The notes beneath the pieces are model-generated. The model ran no database searches, was not told the origin of the DNA, and was given only the letters and a program-made list of their open reading frames with translations. 64,000 nucleotides of DNA, from the NCBI GenBank assembly GCA_002364615.1, contig DEYP01000025.1, positions 124,001 through 188,000 of the forward strand, given 5' to 3'. Shown here in pieces: positions 9,210 through 17,100 of this stretch. This DNA is from Arsukibacterium sp. UBA3155. GTDB lineage: Bacteria; Pseudomonadota; Gammaproteobacteria; Enterobacterales; Alteromonadaceae. Both the position numbers and the translations under genes were made by a program. Position 1 is the stretch's first letter, and the number at the start of each line of letters is the position of its first letter.

Positions 9210-11592
9210 CCAGAGCACCATTAACCAGTTCGGCAATTTCAGCCAAACGTTGCATGGCCCGGCCATTAACCGATTTTTTCGGATACTGACCGCGTCGATT
9301 CAGCTCACCGGCTTCTTCACCGGTTAACAGTGCCAGTGCTTCATCGACGGTTCTCACCACATAAATATGAAACTTTTGCTCGGCTACTGCGGCTATCACT
9401 TCATCGCGCAGAACCAGATTAAGCTGATTGCTGGCCGGAATAATAACCCCTTGCTCGCCGGTCAGTCCGCGTGACTGACACAACCGGAAAAAGCCTTCAA
9501 TTTTTTCGTTAACCCCACCAATTGCCTGCACCTGACCATGTTGGTTAATCGAACCGGTTACTGCCAGGCTCTGTTCAATGGGTATATCGGTTATGGCAGA
9601 AATAAGGGCGCACACTTCGGCCAGGGAGGCGCTATCACCATCAATATGGCCATACGACTGCTCCATCGCAATGTTGGCGCACAGTGTTAGCGGGAAATTG
9701 CGGGCATACTTAGCCCCGAGATACCCGGTCAGTAATAACACCCCTTTGGAGTGTATCGCCTTACCCAGTTCAACTTCCCGTTCGATATCAATAACCCCAC
9801 TGGAGCCGGCAAATACGGTGGCACTGACCCTGGCCGGCGTCCCAAAGGCAGTATCACCAATCTCCAGTACCGTCAGACCATTAATTTTGCCGACCGCCAT
9901 GCCGTCGGTATCAATTAAAATCTGGCCTTCCTGAATATCTTCAAGAAACCCCTCGCTGATGCGGCCGGTACGATGCTGCTTGCCCTGCAAGGCTTGCTGG
10001 ACGTGAGTTTCATTCAGAATGTCGCTGTCGGCCTGGGCCGCGTAGTAACAGGATTCACGTACCAGCTCCAGTACATCAGCAAAGCGGGCTGATAGCTTGC
10101 GCTGGTGCTCTGCCTGCCGGAAACTGAATTGCAATAACTGGCGCAGACCGCACTGCGTTAGCTTGGTAATATTAAGCTGTTGCATTTGCAGCTGAATTTG
10201 CCGCGACATGTAGCTTAGTGTTTGTTCGTTATACGGCAGATAGTGCTCGAAATCAGCCAGTACTCTGAACAGCTCGTTAAACTCTTCGTCTACCTCCTGT
10301 ACCAGATAATAAAGATCACGCGACCCTAACAGCACCACTTTGACGTTAAGCGGAATAGCCCTTGGGGTAATAATGGTAGAGTTTGTTACCGCATGTTCGC
10401 TTAAGGTATCAATTACCACTTCACCGCTTTTTAAAGCCAGCTTAAGCGCGTCCCATACCGAGGCCTGAGAGAGCAAGCGGTCGGCATCCAGAATTAAATA
10501 ACCGCCATTTGCTTTGTGCAGCGCGCCAGGGCGGATCATCCGGTAATTGGTATAAAGGGCACCGCTGGACGAGTTATATTCTACCCGGCCAAACAAATTG
10601 CCATAACTGGGATTGGGTTCAAAAATAATTGGCGCGCCGGACATCGCTTCATGATGCACCAGTACATTAGGAACAAATTCTTCGACAAAAATTTCCCGGC
10701 TGTCTATCTCTTCCTGTTTTTCAGCGTCGGATTCATCAGGCAGCAGTTCCAGCACTGCTTTTACTAAATGCGGCCGCATTTCTTTTAAATATTTCAGCAC
10801 ACCAAGCTCGGTGCTGTAATCATGCTCCAGATGCTTGAGCATCGGCTTAATGGCTTGTTCGATGGTGTCTTTACGAAGCGTTCTCAGGTTTTCTGACAGC
10901 TCACGTTTCCAGCGTGGCAATTCCAGCAGGGCATCGTTTAATACCGTCTCCAGCTCCGACACAACGCCGTAAAAGTACTGCCGCTGCTCGTCAGTCATTT
11001 TGCTGAATTCACTGTCTTCCAATGGCTTACCGTCAATAATGGGCGAAAAACTCACTGCACCATTGTCTTCAAACAGCACCACATGTTTTTCCAGTGCGGT
11101 TTTTTCGACCCGCTCAATGGCCAGGTCGTAGCGATCGTCAAACTGGCGGGCAATGGCTTTTTTCTTGCGCTGATAGCCCGGATTATCAAAGGCGGCCGGA
11201 AAGGTATCCAGCAATTCATCAATTAAGGCTTCCAGCTTTTTTACCAGTATACGGCCATCACCAGGCAGTAACCGCAGGGTATTAGGAACGCGCTCGTCAT
11301 CAAAATTATTCAGGTAGCACCATTCATTGGCCGTCGCTTTCTCCGCTGCGGCATGCTGCAAAATATCCTGCACCAGGGTAAAGCGGCCTAATGCCGGTTC
11401 GCCCATCACATACAGGTTATAACCGGGCATATCCATACCAATGGCAAATGCCAGTGCTGATTTAGCCCGCTCCTGGCCAATAAAACCCGGTATCAGCTCA
11501 GCGGTCGCCAGTGCTTGTTCAATCTGATCATCTTGCAAAATGGGGCCTAGCTGAGCCGGGTCGAGCGCTAAAGACAAATGGCTATGGGTCAT
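9202..11592 (-). CDS. Lon-like S16 protease (LonC/YcbZ-type, AAA_32 region)
   Basis: About 796 residues, starting at the ATG at 11592, which has AAGGGA five to ten bases upstream; longer readings begin without a ribosome site. An AAA-like region is followed by a C-terminal Lon protease domain with catalytic Ser in GDSASLAEV and Lys in GGVNEKIEGF, about 40 residues apart, as in the Ser-Lys dyad of family S16. The expected Walker A reads GEPALGRFT (Lys replaced by Arg, Ser/Thr by Phe) and the Walker B region reads GGYLILDADRLL, without the usual DE. This resembles LonC-type proteins, whose ATPase centre is degraded. It has no N-terminal Lon substrate-binding domain. Likely cytoplasmic proteolysis; substrate unknown. 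Confidence 0.88.
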   Translation of the reverse strand: MTHSHLSLALDPAQLGPILQDDQIEQALATAELIPGFIGQERAKSALAFAIGMDMPGYNLYVMGEPALGRFTLVQDILQHAAAEKATANEWCYLNNFDDERVPNTLRLLPGDGRILVKKLEALIDELLDTFPAAFDNPGYQRKKKAIARQFDDRYDLAIERVEKTALEKHVVLFEDNGAVSFSPIIDGKPLEDSEFSKMTDEQRQYFYGVVSELETVLNDALLELPRWKRELSENLRTLRKDTIEQAIKPMLKHLEHDYSTELGVLKYLKEMRPHLVKAVLELLPDESDAEKQEEIDSREIFVEEFVPNVLVHHEAMSGAPIIFEPNPSYGNLFGRVEYNSSSGALYTNYRMIRPGALHKANGGYLILDADRLLSQASVWDALKLALKSGEVVIDTLSEHAVTNSTIITPRAIPLNVKVVLLGSRDLYYLVQEVDEEFNELFRVLADFEHYLPYNEQTLSYMSRQIQLQMQQLNITKLTQCGLRQLLQFSFRQAEHQRKLSARFADVLELVRESCYYAAQADSDILNETHVQQALQGKQHRTGRISEGFLEDIQEGQILIDTDGMAVGKINGLTVLEIGDTAFGTPARVSATVFAGSSGVIDIEREVELGKAIHSKGVLLLTGYLGAKYARNFPLTLCANIAMEQSYGHIDGDSASLAEVCALISAITDIPIEQSLAVTGSINQHGQVQAIGGVNEKIEGFFRLCQSRGLTGEQGVIIPASNQLNLVLRDEVIAAVAEQKFHIYVVRTVDEALALLTGEEAGELNRRGQYPKKSVNGRAMQRLAEIAELVNGALDE

Positions 11593-11761
11593 GTCATCCC
11601 TTATTAACAACAAAATATAATGCAAACGCAATTGCCGACATACTACCAAAAACATGCTGTGCTGTGCTGGCTATTTTATTTTTTCAGTTTCCTGATTAAA
11701 GGATCTGGCCATCGCGCCGATACAAGCTTAGCAACAGAAATTAACCTTAGCCGGGGGCATT

Positions 11762-12037
11762 ATGAACGAGCAAAATTGTCTGCAGAAAATTCGCAATCTT
11801 GGTGTCCGGTTACAGGAACTGGAATTGGTGCAAGTAGCACCGGGCAAGTCTTATACTGCTACGGCGCTGAACTTTTTGTTTGCCGACCATGGTGCAACGC
11901 GCCCTGCCGGGATACCACTGGACCATACGTTGCGTGCCTTAGGAGAGATTATCGTCGCCAACAGAAAAGTGCATTTCAGCCGGCTTGACCCCGATAGCAT
12001 TGTTGATTTTTTCTGCCGTTTTTACCGGGTTCATTGA
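11762..12037 (+). CDS. Hypothetical 91-residue protein
   Basis: A short frame starting with ATG seven bases after a GGGGG run that could serve as a ribosome site. The predicted product is mostly soluble, with no signal peptide, membrane helix or recognised motif. It lies divergent from the Lon-like protease and just upstream of the proposed hvf promoter, so its own transcript probably ends in or reads through that promoter. I do not recognise a family. The reading frame is not interrupted and a start site is present, but the evidence that it is a real gene is moderate only. Confidence 0.45.
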   Translation: MNEQNCLQKIRNLGVRLQELELVQVAPGKSYTATALNFLFADHGATRPAGIPLDHTLRALGEIIVANRKVHFSRLDPDSIVDFFCRFYRVH

Positions 12038-12051
12038 AATAAGCAAATTTT

Positions 12052-12084
12052 TGAAATACCTTTGCTGGTGGCCGGGTCTTATAA
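12052..12084 (+). promoter_or_regulatory. Predicted ECF-sigma promoter of the hvfABC operon
   Basis: TGAAATACC at 12052-12060 and GTCTTATAA at 12076-12084. The first bases of the two elements are 24 apart. The same pair with the same spacing occurs upstream of the DoxX/sigma operon at 14258-14290. A GTC-containing -10 with a GAA-containing -35 is typical of ECF sigma factors. hvfA starts 30 bases after this site. A second TGAAATA lies 17 bases further upstream (12035). Confidence 0.65.
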
Positions 12085-12114
12085 CTGACTCTGACAACCA
12101 AAAGGTAAAATCTG

Positions 12115-12531
12115 ATGAAATCACTAAATAAAACCCAACTTTCTTTTGCGCTTGGCGCCATGGCTTTAGGTTCTGTTGCCGCCGGTGCGGCGCATGCCGA
12201 CACCAACCCTTTTGCAGCTGCTGAACTTAGCATGGCGTATCAGCTTGCCGCTACCGAGGGTAAATGTGGCGAAGGCAAATGTGGCGCCGATAAAGCCAAA
12301 GACAAAGCTAAAGATAAAGCTGCAGAAAAAAGCCAGGAAATGAAATGTGGTGAAGGCAAATGTGGTGCTGATAAAGCTAAAGCAAAAGCAAAAGCCGAAG
12401 ATAAAGCCAAAGAAATGAAGTGCGGCGAAGGCAAGTGTGGCGCCGATAAAGCCAAAGCAAAAGCCGAAGATAAAGCGGCAGAAAAAAGTAAAGAAATGAA
12501 GTGTGGCGAAGGCAAATGCGGTGCGGCGTAA
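12115..12531 (+). CDS. hvfA: HvfA-type RiPP metallophore precursor, KCGEGKCG repeats
   Basis: A 138-residue precursor with a Sec signal peptide (about 1-28, cleavage after AHA) and then a low-complexity core. Eight Cys (51, 56, 78, 83, 103, 108, 130, 135) sit in four pairs five residues apart. Three pairs are MKCGEGKCG and the first is TEGKCGEGKCG, giving five EGKCG motifs. The pairs are separated by Lys/Ala/Glu/Asp-rich spacers and recur every 25-27 residues. In described hvf and bufferin systems such Cys motifs are modified by an MNIO enzyme with a DUF2063 partner to give copper-binding peptides. Here the modifying genes follow directly. The assignment is strong; the exact modification and metal are inferred. 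Confidence 0.88.
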   Translation: MKSLNKTQLSFALGAMALGSVAAGAAHADTNPFAAAELSMAYQLAATEGKCGEGKCGADKAKDKAKDKAAEKSQEMKCGEGKCGADKAKAKAKAEDKAKEMKCGEGKCGADKAKAKAEDKAAEKSKEMKCGEGKCGAA

Positions 12532-12534
12532 GCG

Positions 12535-13419
12535 GTGAATGTTAAAGCCTCATTAACCGGAGCAGGCCTTGGCCTGCGCCGGGAAATGCTCAGTGAAGTG
12601 CTGGCGACCACCCGCCCGGTAGCGGATTTTTTTGAAGTCGCCCCGGAAAACTGGTTGCCTTACGGTGGTAAACTGGCCAGTCAGTTTAAAGCGCTGACCG
12701 AGCGTCATGCCTTTGCCTGCCATGGCTTATCTTTGTCAATTGGCAGTCCCGACCCACTCGATATTAATTTTATTAAACAGTTAAAGGTGTTTTTTCGGGA
12801 ACACAATATCAAGCTGTACAGCGAACACTTAAGTTATTGTTCTGCTAAAGGGCATTTATACGACTTAATGCCTATTCCCTTTACCGAAGAAGCCGCCCGT
12901 TATGTCGCCGCCCGGATACGCACGGTACAGGATATTCTGGAACAACCCCTGATTCTGGAAAATGTGTCTTATTATGCTGCGCCTGGCCAGCAGATAAGCG
13001 AGCTGGACTTTATTGGTGAAGTACTCGAACAAGCCAATTGCCAACTACTACTTGATGTTAATAATATTTATGTTAACTCGGTAAATCATGGCTATGACGC
13101 CGCTGCGTTTCTGCGGGCGTTACCCTCTGAGCGCGTGGCCTACTATCACGTAGCCGGTCATTATCAGGAAGCACCGGATTTACTGGTCGATACTCATGGT
13201 GCCGATATTCCGGATCCGGTTTGGCAGTTACTGCAACAGGCGTACCTGCAGCACGGCGTAAAACCCACCTTATATGAGCGCGATTTTAATATTCCGGCGC
13301 TTAGCAGCTTGCAGCACGAACTGGATACGATCAGAGTGATGCAACAACAGGCACTTAACGCCAGCAGCCAAAAAACCGGTTCGCAAAAACATAGTTCGCC
13401 AAAGACTGCCGTATTATGA
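12535..13419 (+). CDS. hvfB: MNIO (DUF692) multinuclear iron oxidase that modifies HvfA
   Basis: A 294-residue TIM-barrel enzyme of the MNIO family. The iron ligands and family blocks are visible: FFEVAPENW, HGLSLSIGS, LYSEHLSY, ENVSYY, LDVNNIYVNS, YYHVAGH, DTHGADI and YERDFNIP. These enzymes use two or three iron ions and oxygen to rearrange Cys or Asn side chains in peptides. Translation begins at GTG 12535, only three bases after the hvfA stop, so it is coupled to the precursor. The C-terminus adds a short Ser/Lys-rich tail of about 20 residues. It overlaps the next gene by four bases (ATGA). Confidence 0.92.
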   Translation: MNVKASLTGAGLGLRREMLSEVLATTRPVADFFEVAPENWLPYGGKLASQFKALTERHAFACHGLSLSIGSPDPLDINFIKQLKVFFREHNIKLYSEHLSYCSAKGHLYDLMPIPFTEEAARYVAARIRTVQDILEQPLILENVSYYAAPGQQISELDFIGEVLEQANCQLLLDVNNIYVNSVNHGYDAAAFLRALPSERVAYYHVAGHYQEAPDLLVDTHGADIPDPVWQLLQQAYLQHGVKPTLYERDFNIPALSSLQHELDTIRVMQQQALNASSQKTGSQKHSSPKTAVL

Positions 13420-14219
13420 GTTCTCACCCCATTAATTCTGACAGCAACACGACCAGCGATAACGACTTTAAACAGCTGCAACTGCAGTTCGCGGCTTATA
13501 TTCGTGATCCTGGCAACTGCCCGCCGCCGCAAGGGCTCGAAGCGCGTCGGTTAAAGGTATACCGAGACCTGTTTTTTAATAATGTTAAAGGCTTTCTCGA
13601 CACGGCGTTTCCGGTGTTAAAAACCCTGTACAGCGACAGCGCCTGGACGGCACTGGCCCAGCAATTTTTTAGTAAGTATGCCTGCCACAGCCCTTACTTT
13701 TTGCATATTGCCGAGCAATTTGTGGCATTTTTGCAAGACTACCCGCCGACAGAGACGGATCCGGCTTTTTTAGCGGAGTTGGCGCATTACGAATGGGCGG
13801 AGCTGTATATCGCTACCCAGGTGCTAAGCCAGCCCCAGCCTTTACTTGAGTCCGGGCAATTAACTGGCACACAGCTCGAAAGTACCCGGTTGCAGCTGTC
13901 TGAGCTGGCCATGCTCTGCGCTTACCAGTGGCCAGTGCAGCAAATATGCACCGATTTTCAACCTGCTGAACCGGGGCAGCCCGTTTTTTTCTTGCTGTAT
14001 CGCAACACAGAGCATGAAGTTAAATTTGTGCAGCTTAACCAGGCCACCTTATTATTGCTAAATCATTTAGCAGAGCAGCCCGGTCTGACATTTCCCGCAT
14101 TAATACATACCATCAGCGCGCAATTACCCGGCTTATCTGAGCAGCAATTACAACAGGGCGCCCTGCCCTTGTTGCAGGATTTAGCCCAAAAAGGCGCGAT
14201 TCACGGTTATCAAGGTTAA
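13416..14219 (+). CDS. hvfC: DUF2063 partner protein of the MNIO enzyme (HvfC)
   Basis: 267 residues. The N-terminal DUF2063 domain (about 20-115) shows the typical RRLKVYRDLFFNNVKGFLDTAFPVL block, and a helical and beta C-terminal region follows. In related systems this protein delivers the precursor peptide to the MNIO enzyme and is needed for modification. The ATG overlaps the hvfB stop (ATGA). The first 20 residues are rich in Ser, Asn and Asp and are probably disordered. It is the last gene of the hvfABC transcription unit; an A/T-rich hairpin follows the stop. Confidence 0.9.
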   Translation: MSSHPINSDSNTTSDNDFKQLQLQFAAYIRDPGNCPPPQGLEARRLKVYRDLFFNNVKGFLDTAFPVLKTLYSDSAWTALAQQFFSKYACHSPYFLHIAEQFVAFLQDYPPTETDPAFLAELAHYEWAELYIATQVLSQPQPLLESGQLTGTQLESTRLQLSELAMLCAYQWPVQQICTDFQPAEPGQPVFFLLYRNTEHEVKFVQLNQATLLLLNHLAEQPGLTFPALIHTISAQLPGLSEQQLQQGALPLLQDLAQKGAIHGYQG

Positions 14220-14239
14220 GCTTTTTTCAATAAAAAAGC
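14220..14239 (+). other. A/T-rich hairpin after hvfC, possible weak terminator
   Basis: GCTTTTTT, four-base loop CAAT, then AAAAAAGC. The stem is perfect but weak, and no T-run follows on the plus strand, so termination is uncertain. It lies between hvfC and the second ECF-type promoter. Confidence 0.35.
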
Positions 14240-14257
14240 GGGTCGACAACAAAACAG

Positions 14258-14290
14258 TGAAATAACACTACGTCAGCCACGGTCTTGTTA
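14258..14290 (+). promoter_or_regulatory. Predicted ECF-sigma promoter of the DoxX-sigma-antisigma operon
   Basis: TGAAATAAC at 14258-14266 and GTCTTGTTA at 14282-14290. The spacing is identical to the hvfA promoter (first bases 24 apart) and the two match in 8 of 9 and 7 of 9 positions. It lies 39 bases before the DoxX start. This implies that the sigma factor encoded downstream activates its own operon. Confidence 0.65.
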
Positions 14291-14329
14291 TGCATGGTGA
14301 TTCTAGCAACAAATTAACAGGCAAGGTTT

Positions 14330-14968
14330 ATGTTAAAGCGACTCTATTCTTATTATCAACGAACGGTCAGCCGTCTGGCGCAGGTCAGTGGCCTGGCGCC
14401 CTTGCTATTGCGGCTTATACTGGCACCAGTGCTTATTCAGGCCGGCTGGAATAAATTTAGTCATTTTGACAATACCGTCGCCTGGTTTGGTAACAGTGAC
14501 TGGGGCTTAGGTTTGCCGCTGCCAGCACTGTTAGCCGGCCTGGCAATTGCCGCTGAGTTAATCGGCGGAGCCTTGTTACTAATGGGGTTACTGACCCGGC
14601 TGGTGGCAATACCTTTATTAATAACCATGCTAATCGCTATTTTTGCGGTGCATCTGCCCTACGGCTGGCCTGCCATAGCAGATAGCAGCAGCTGGCTGGC
14701 CGATGGCACGATTTTACTGAACGAGCGGGTAATGGACAGCAGCGAAAAAATTGAAGCCGCCCGCAGTCTGTTGCAACAACACGGTAATTACGACTGGCTC
14801 ACCTCAAGCGGCAAACTGGTGATCCTGAACAATGGCATTGAATTTGCGGCCATGTATTTAGCCATGTTGCTAAGCCTGCTGTTTAGTGGCGGCGGGCGTT
14901 ATGTCAGCGTTGATTACTGGCTTCATCGCTACTGTCAGCCGCTTTACTCTGGCGTTGCCAGGCACTAA
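14330..14968 (+). CDS. DoxX-family membrane protein of the hvf cluster
   Basis: 212 residues with four predicted membrane helices (about 22-40, 60-85, 88-105, 168-190) and the DoxX signature APVLIQAGWNKFSHF. The soluble insert at about 112-165 is longer than in minimal DoxX proteins. DoxX proteins are frequent partners of MNIO/DUF2063 gene sets, where they may support redox chemistry or membrane transport of the modified peptide; the exact role is unproven. It is the first gene of the second transcription unit, 51 bases before the sigma factor gene. Confidence 0.88.
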   Translation: MLKRLYSYYQRTVSRLAQVSGLAPLLLRLILAPVLIQAGWNKFSHFDNTVAWFGNSDWGLGLPLPALLAGLAIAAELIGGALLLMGLLTRLVAIPLLITMLIAIFAVHLPYGWPAIADSSSWLADGTILLNERVMDSSEKIEAARSLLQQHGNYDWLTSSGKLVILNNGIEFAAMYLAMLLSLLFSGGGRYVSVDYWLHRYCQPLYSGVARH

Positions 14969-15019
14969 TGCGGCCAGCCACCTTAATTACCTTAAATGAT
15001 TGCTTTACAGGTTCAGCTT

Positions 15020-15622
15020 ATGTCCATTACGCTTACGGCCCATGCAACCAAGCAAAAGTCCCGATTAATGTCGACATCACGAAAGACACTGCTCACTTTG
15101 CCGGTCTCTTTATTTAAGCGCAAAGCACAAAGCAACAGCCAGCGCTATGAGCAGTTGGTAAGGCTGTATCATGCGGATTTATACCGGTACGCTTTTTGGT
15201 TATGCCGCGACCAGCATATTGCCGAAGACATTGTGCAGGATACGTTTTTACGGGCCTGGAAAGCGCTGGATTCGTTACTGGACGACAACGCGGCGAAAAG
15301 CTGGCTTATTACTATTCTGCGCCGGGAAAACGCGCGGCGGTTTGAGCGAAAACAGCTGGATTACAGTGATGTTGAGCAAGAGAATCTAACCGATGATATT
15401 AACCCGGCATTAGAGCAGCAATATGATAATGCCGTGCTGCAACAACAGTTACTGCTGTTACCACCTGAATATGGCGAGCCCTTGCTATTGCAGGCCTTAG
15501 CAGGTTTTAGCAGCGACGAAATTGGCCAACTACTAGGTTTAAACGTAAATACCGTGAACACCCGCTTATTCCGGGCCCGGCACTTACTGAAGCAGCGCCT
15601 GACCGCGCAAGAAAAGGGGTAA
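15020..15622 (+). CDS. ECF sigma-70 factor linked to the hvf cluster
   Basis: About 200 residues. Region 2 covers YEQLVRLYHADLYRYAFWL and AEDIVQDTFLRAWKAL. Region 4 covers LPPEYGEPLLLQALAGFSSDEI and a helix-turn-helix with NTVNTRLFRARHLL. The ATG at 15020 has AGG eight bases upstream; the ATG at 14996 has none. A small gap (four bases) separates it from the anti-sigma gene. Because the two local transcription units share an ECF-type promoter, this protein is the likely activator of both. The inducing signal is probably a metal such as copper, inferred from the HvfA product. Confidence 0.92.
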   Translation: MSITLTAHATKQKSRLMSTSRKTLLTLPVSLFKRKAQSNSQRYEQLVRLYHADLYRYAFWLCRDQHIAEDIVQDTFLRAWKALDSLLDDNAAKSWLITILRRENARRFERKQLDYSDVEQENLTDDINPALEQQYDNAVLQQQLLLLPPEYGEPLLLQALAGFSSDEIGQLLGLNVNTVNTRLFRARHLLKQRLTAQEKG

Positions 15623-15626
15623 AGCG

Positions 15627-16334
15627 ATGGTTGATTTATCATTAAGACAGGCTCTGATTGCCGATCCACAGGCCCGCTCTGCCAAGCTCGCACAGGCCGT
15701 TGCCGCCGATCCTCAGTTACAACAACTGCAACGCCAGTTACTGCTGGACCAGGTGCGCATTATGCAAGCACTTACCCTGGATGTGCCCGATACCTTAGCG
15801 GTAAAACTGCTACGCCAGCAAATGCAGCTAACTCAGAAAACGCAAACTAGGCGTTTTACCGGCGCTATTGCCTTAGCCGCATCTATCGCCTTTGTTGCCG
15901 GCCTGACCCTGAACTGGTTTAACTATGGCTTTCCTGACATGACCTTAGGCCAGCATGCGTTGGCGCATGTGTATCATGAAGCACCCTATATGGACCAGAT
16001 GCTGGCGCCGCAACCGCTGATTCAGGTTAACGCTAAGCTGGCAAGCTTTGGCGCTGAACTGACAGACTGGTCGCAATCTATTGTTTATTCAAATTTTTGT
16101 GATTTTCGCGGCACCCGTTCGTTACATTTAGTGATGCAAACCGAACAAGGGTTGGCAACAGTGTTTGTGGTACCAGCGGATAATCAGCTGAAATTTGAGC
16201 ATAATTTCTCTGATGGCACCTATCGCGGTCGCAGTGTAGCGCTAAAAAACGCTGATTTAGTGGTAGTCAGTGAAAATGAGCAGGATTTACAGCAATTACC
16301 CGCTAAACTTCAGCAACAGCTTAAATTTATTTAA
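15627..16334 (+). CDS. DUF3379 membrane protein, probable anti-sigma factor
   Basis: 235 residues. A cytoplasmic N-terminal part (about 1-75) with short helices comes before one membrane helix (about 79-98, AIALAASIAFVAGLTL) and a periplasmic domain of about 135 residues. The start of the periplasmic part carries HALAHVYHEAPYM, three His within eight residues, plus Glu and Met, which could bind metal. DUF3379 proteins are typically encoded right after ECF sigma factors in this group of bacteria. The single-helix topology and operon position fit an anti-sigma factor that senses the envelope. Direct sigma binding is inferred. Confidence 0.85.
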   Translation: MVDLSLRQALIADPQARSAKLAQAVAADPQLQQLQRQLLLDQVRIMQALTLDVPDTLAVKLLRQQMQLTQKTQTRRFTGAIALAASIAFVAGLTLNWFNYGFPDMTLGQHALAHVYHEAPYMDQMLAPQPLIQVNAKLASFGAELTDWSQSIVYSNFCDFRGTRSLHLVMQTEQGLATVFVVPADNQLKFEHNFSDGTYRGRSVALKNADLVVVSENEQDLQQLPAKLQQQLKFI

Positions 16335-16363
16335 CGCAGTATGGTATGGCGCAGGGAAGCAGA

Positions 16364-16765
16364 ATGACCGACAAAAATCAGGCAGAATGGCTGTTAATTC
16401 AGCAAAGTTATGACAAGCAAGAGCAGCAGGCATTATGGCTAAAAGTTGTCACCATTCTGGTATGGCTGTGGTTGCTGAAAAACGCCGCAGCCATTGAGCT
16501 GCAACTCGGTGTTGTTGGCTTATTCTGGCTGCATGAAGCCATCCTTAAAACCTTTCAGCTACGCGCCGCCAACCGTTTACTGCAACTGGAGCAGGCCATA
16601 CTGCAGGCTCAGGATATTGGTTGTCAGTGGCACAGCCAGTGGCAATATCAGCGGCAAAACCCGTTACAGCTAATACAGGGCTATGCCAAACAGGCCGTCA
16701 AACCCACGGTGGCAGTAACTTACCTGGCGCTCATAGCCGCCAGCCTGCTACGGCTTTGGCTGTAG
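16364..16765 (+). CDS. Small membrane protein of unknown function at the end of the sigma operon
   Basis: 133 residues, starting at the ATG at 16364 after AGGGAAG. Two membrane segments are likely near 30-60 (VTILVWLWLLKNAAA and following) and one at the C-terminus (about 115-132). The middle is a Gln-rich amphipathic helix (LLQLEQAILQAQ). I recognise no family. It starts 29 bases after the anti-sigma stop and is read in the same direction, so it probably belongs to the same transcript and the same response. Confidence 0.8.
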   Translation: MTDKNQAEWLLIQQSYDKQEQQALWLKVVTILVWLWLLKNAAAIELQLGVVGLFWLHEAILKTFQLRAANRLLQLEQAILQAQDIGCQWHSQWQYQRQNPLQLIQGYAKQAVKPTVAVTYLALIAASLLRLWL

Positions 16766-17100
16766 CAGCAAAGCTCGCTCTGATTACTATTTCCGGTTAG
16801 AGCCAAAGCGGACATTTTTTTTTCAGTATCTCACAATAAACGCCGCGTAAATCTAAAGTTGAAGCACCAACTACAGAGAGGGAAACACCTTGCTGGCATT
16901 GCCCGCATTGTCAGATAGCGTTATTGCATCTGGCGTCAGTGTTAGTAGCACGGCCTCAGGGACAACCTGACGGCTGAACCTGAGGGATGTAGGGTGAACG
17001 AATACTGGCCGGAAACGGCTGGAGGGGTGGCTGGGACGGTTTACGCTACGCTCCAGCCGCTCCAAAGCTTTGCGTAACTACAAATGACATGTCCATCATG
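16766..17100. other. Non-coding stretch with inverted repeats, no credible gene
   Basis: About 335 bases without a supported gene. Two inverted repeats stand out: CCTCAGG (16954-16960) with CCTGAGG (16979-16985), and GGCTGGAG (17017-17024) with CTCCAGCC (17051-17058). The stretch at about 16980-17065 is more GC-rich than the flanks. It may be a remnant of a mobile element or a structured RNA. I see no attC core sites, IS ends or tRNA. Confidence 0.5.

Noticed and set aside
9210-9266. Longer N-terminus of the DUF389 protein
   Set aside because: It is an out-of-frame reading of the protease gene end with no ribosome site.
12240-12611. Minus-strand open frame opposite hvfA
   Set aside because: It is the reverse reading of the KCGEGKCG/KAK repeats (gives Pro-His-Leu-Pro-Ser repeats), has no start site and is explained by low-complexity coding on the other strand.
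16871-17065. Short minus-strand frame in the structured stretch
   Set aside because: No ribosome site, no recognisable protein, and it spans the inverted repeats.
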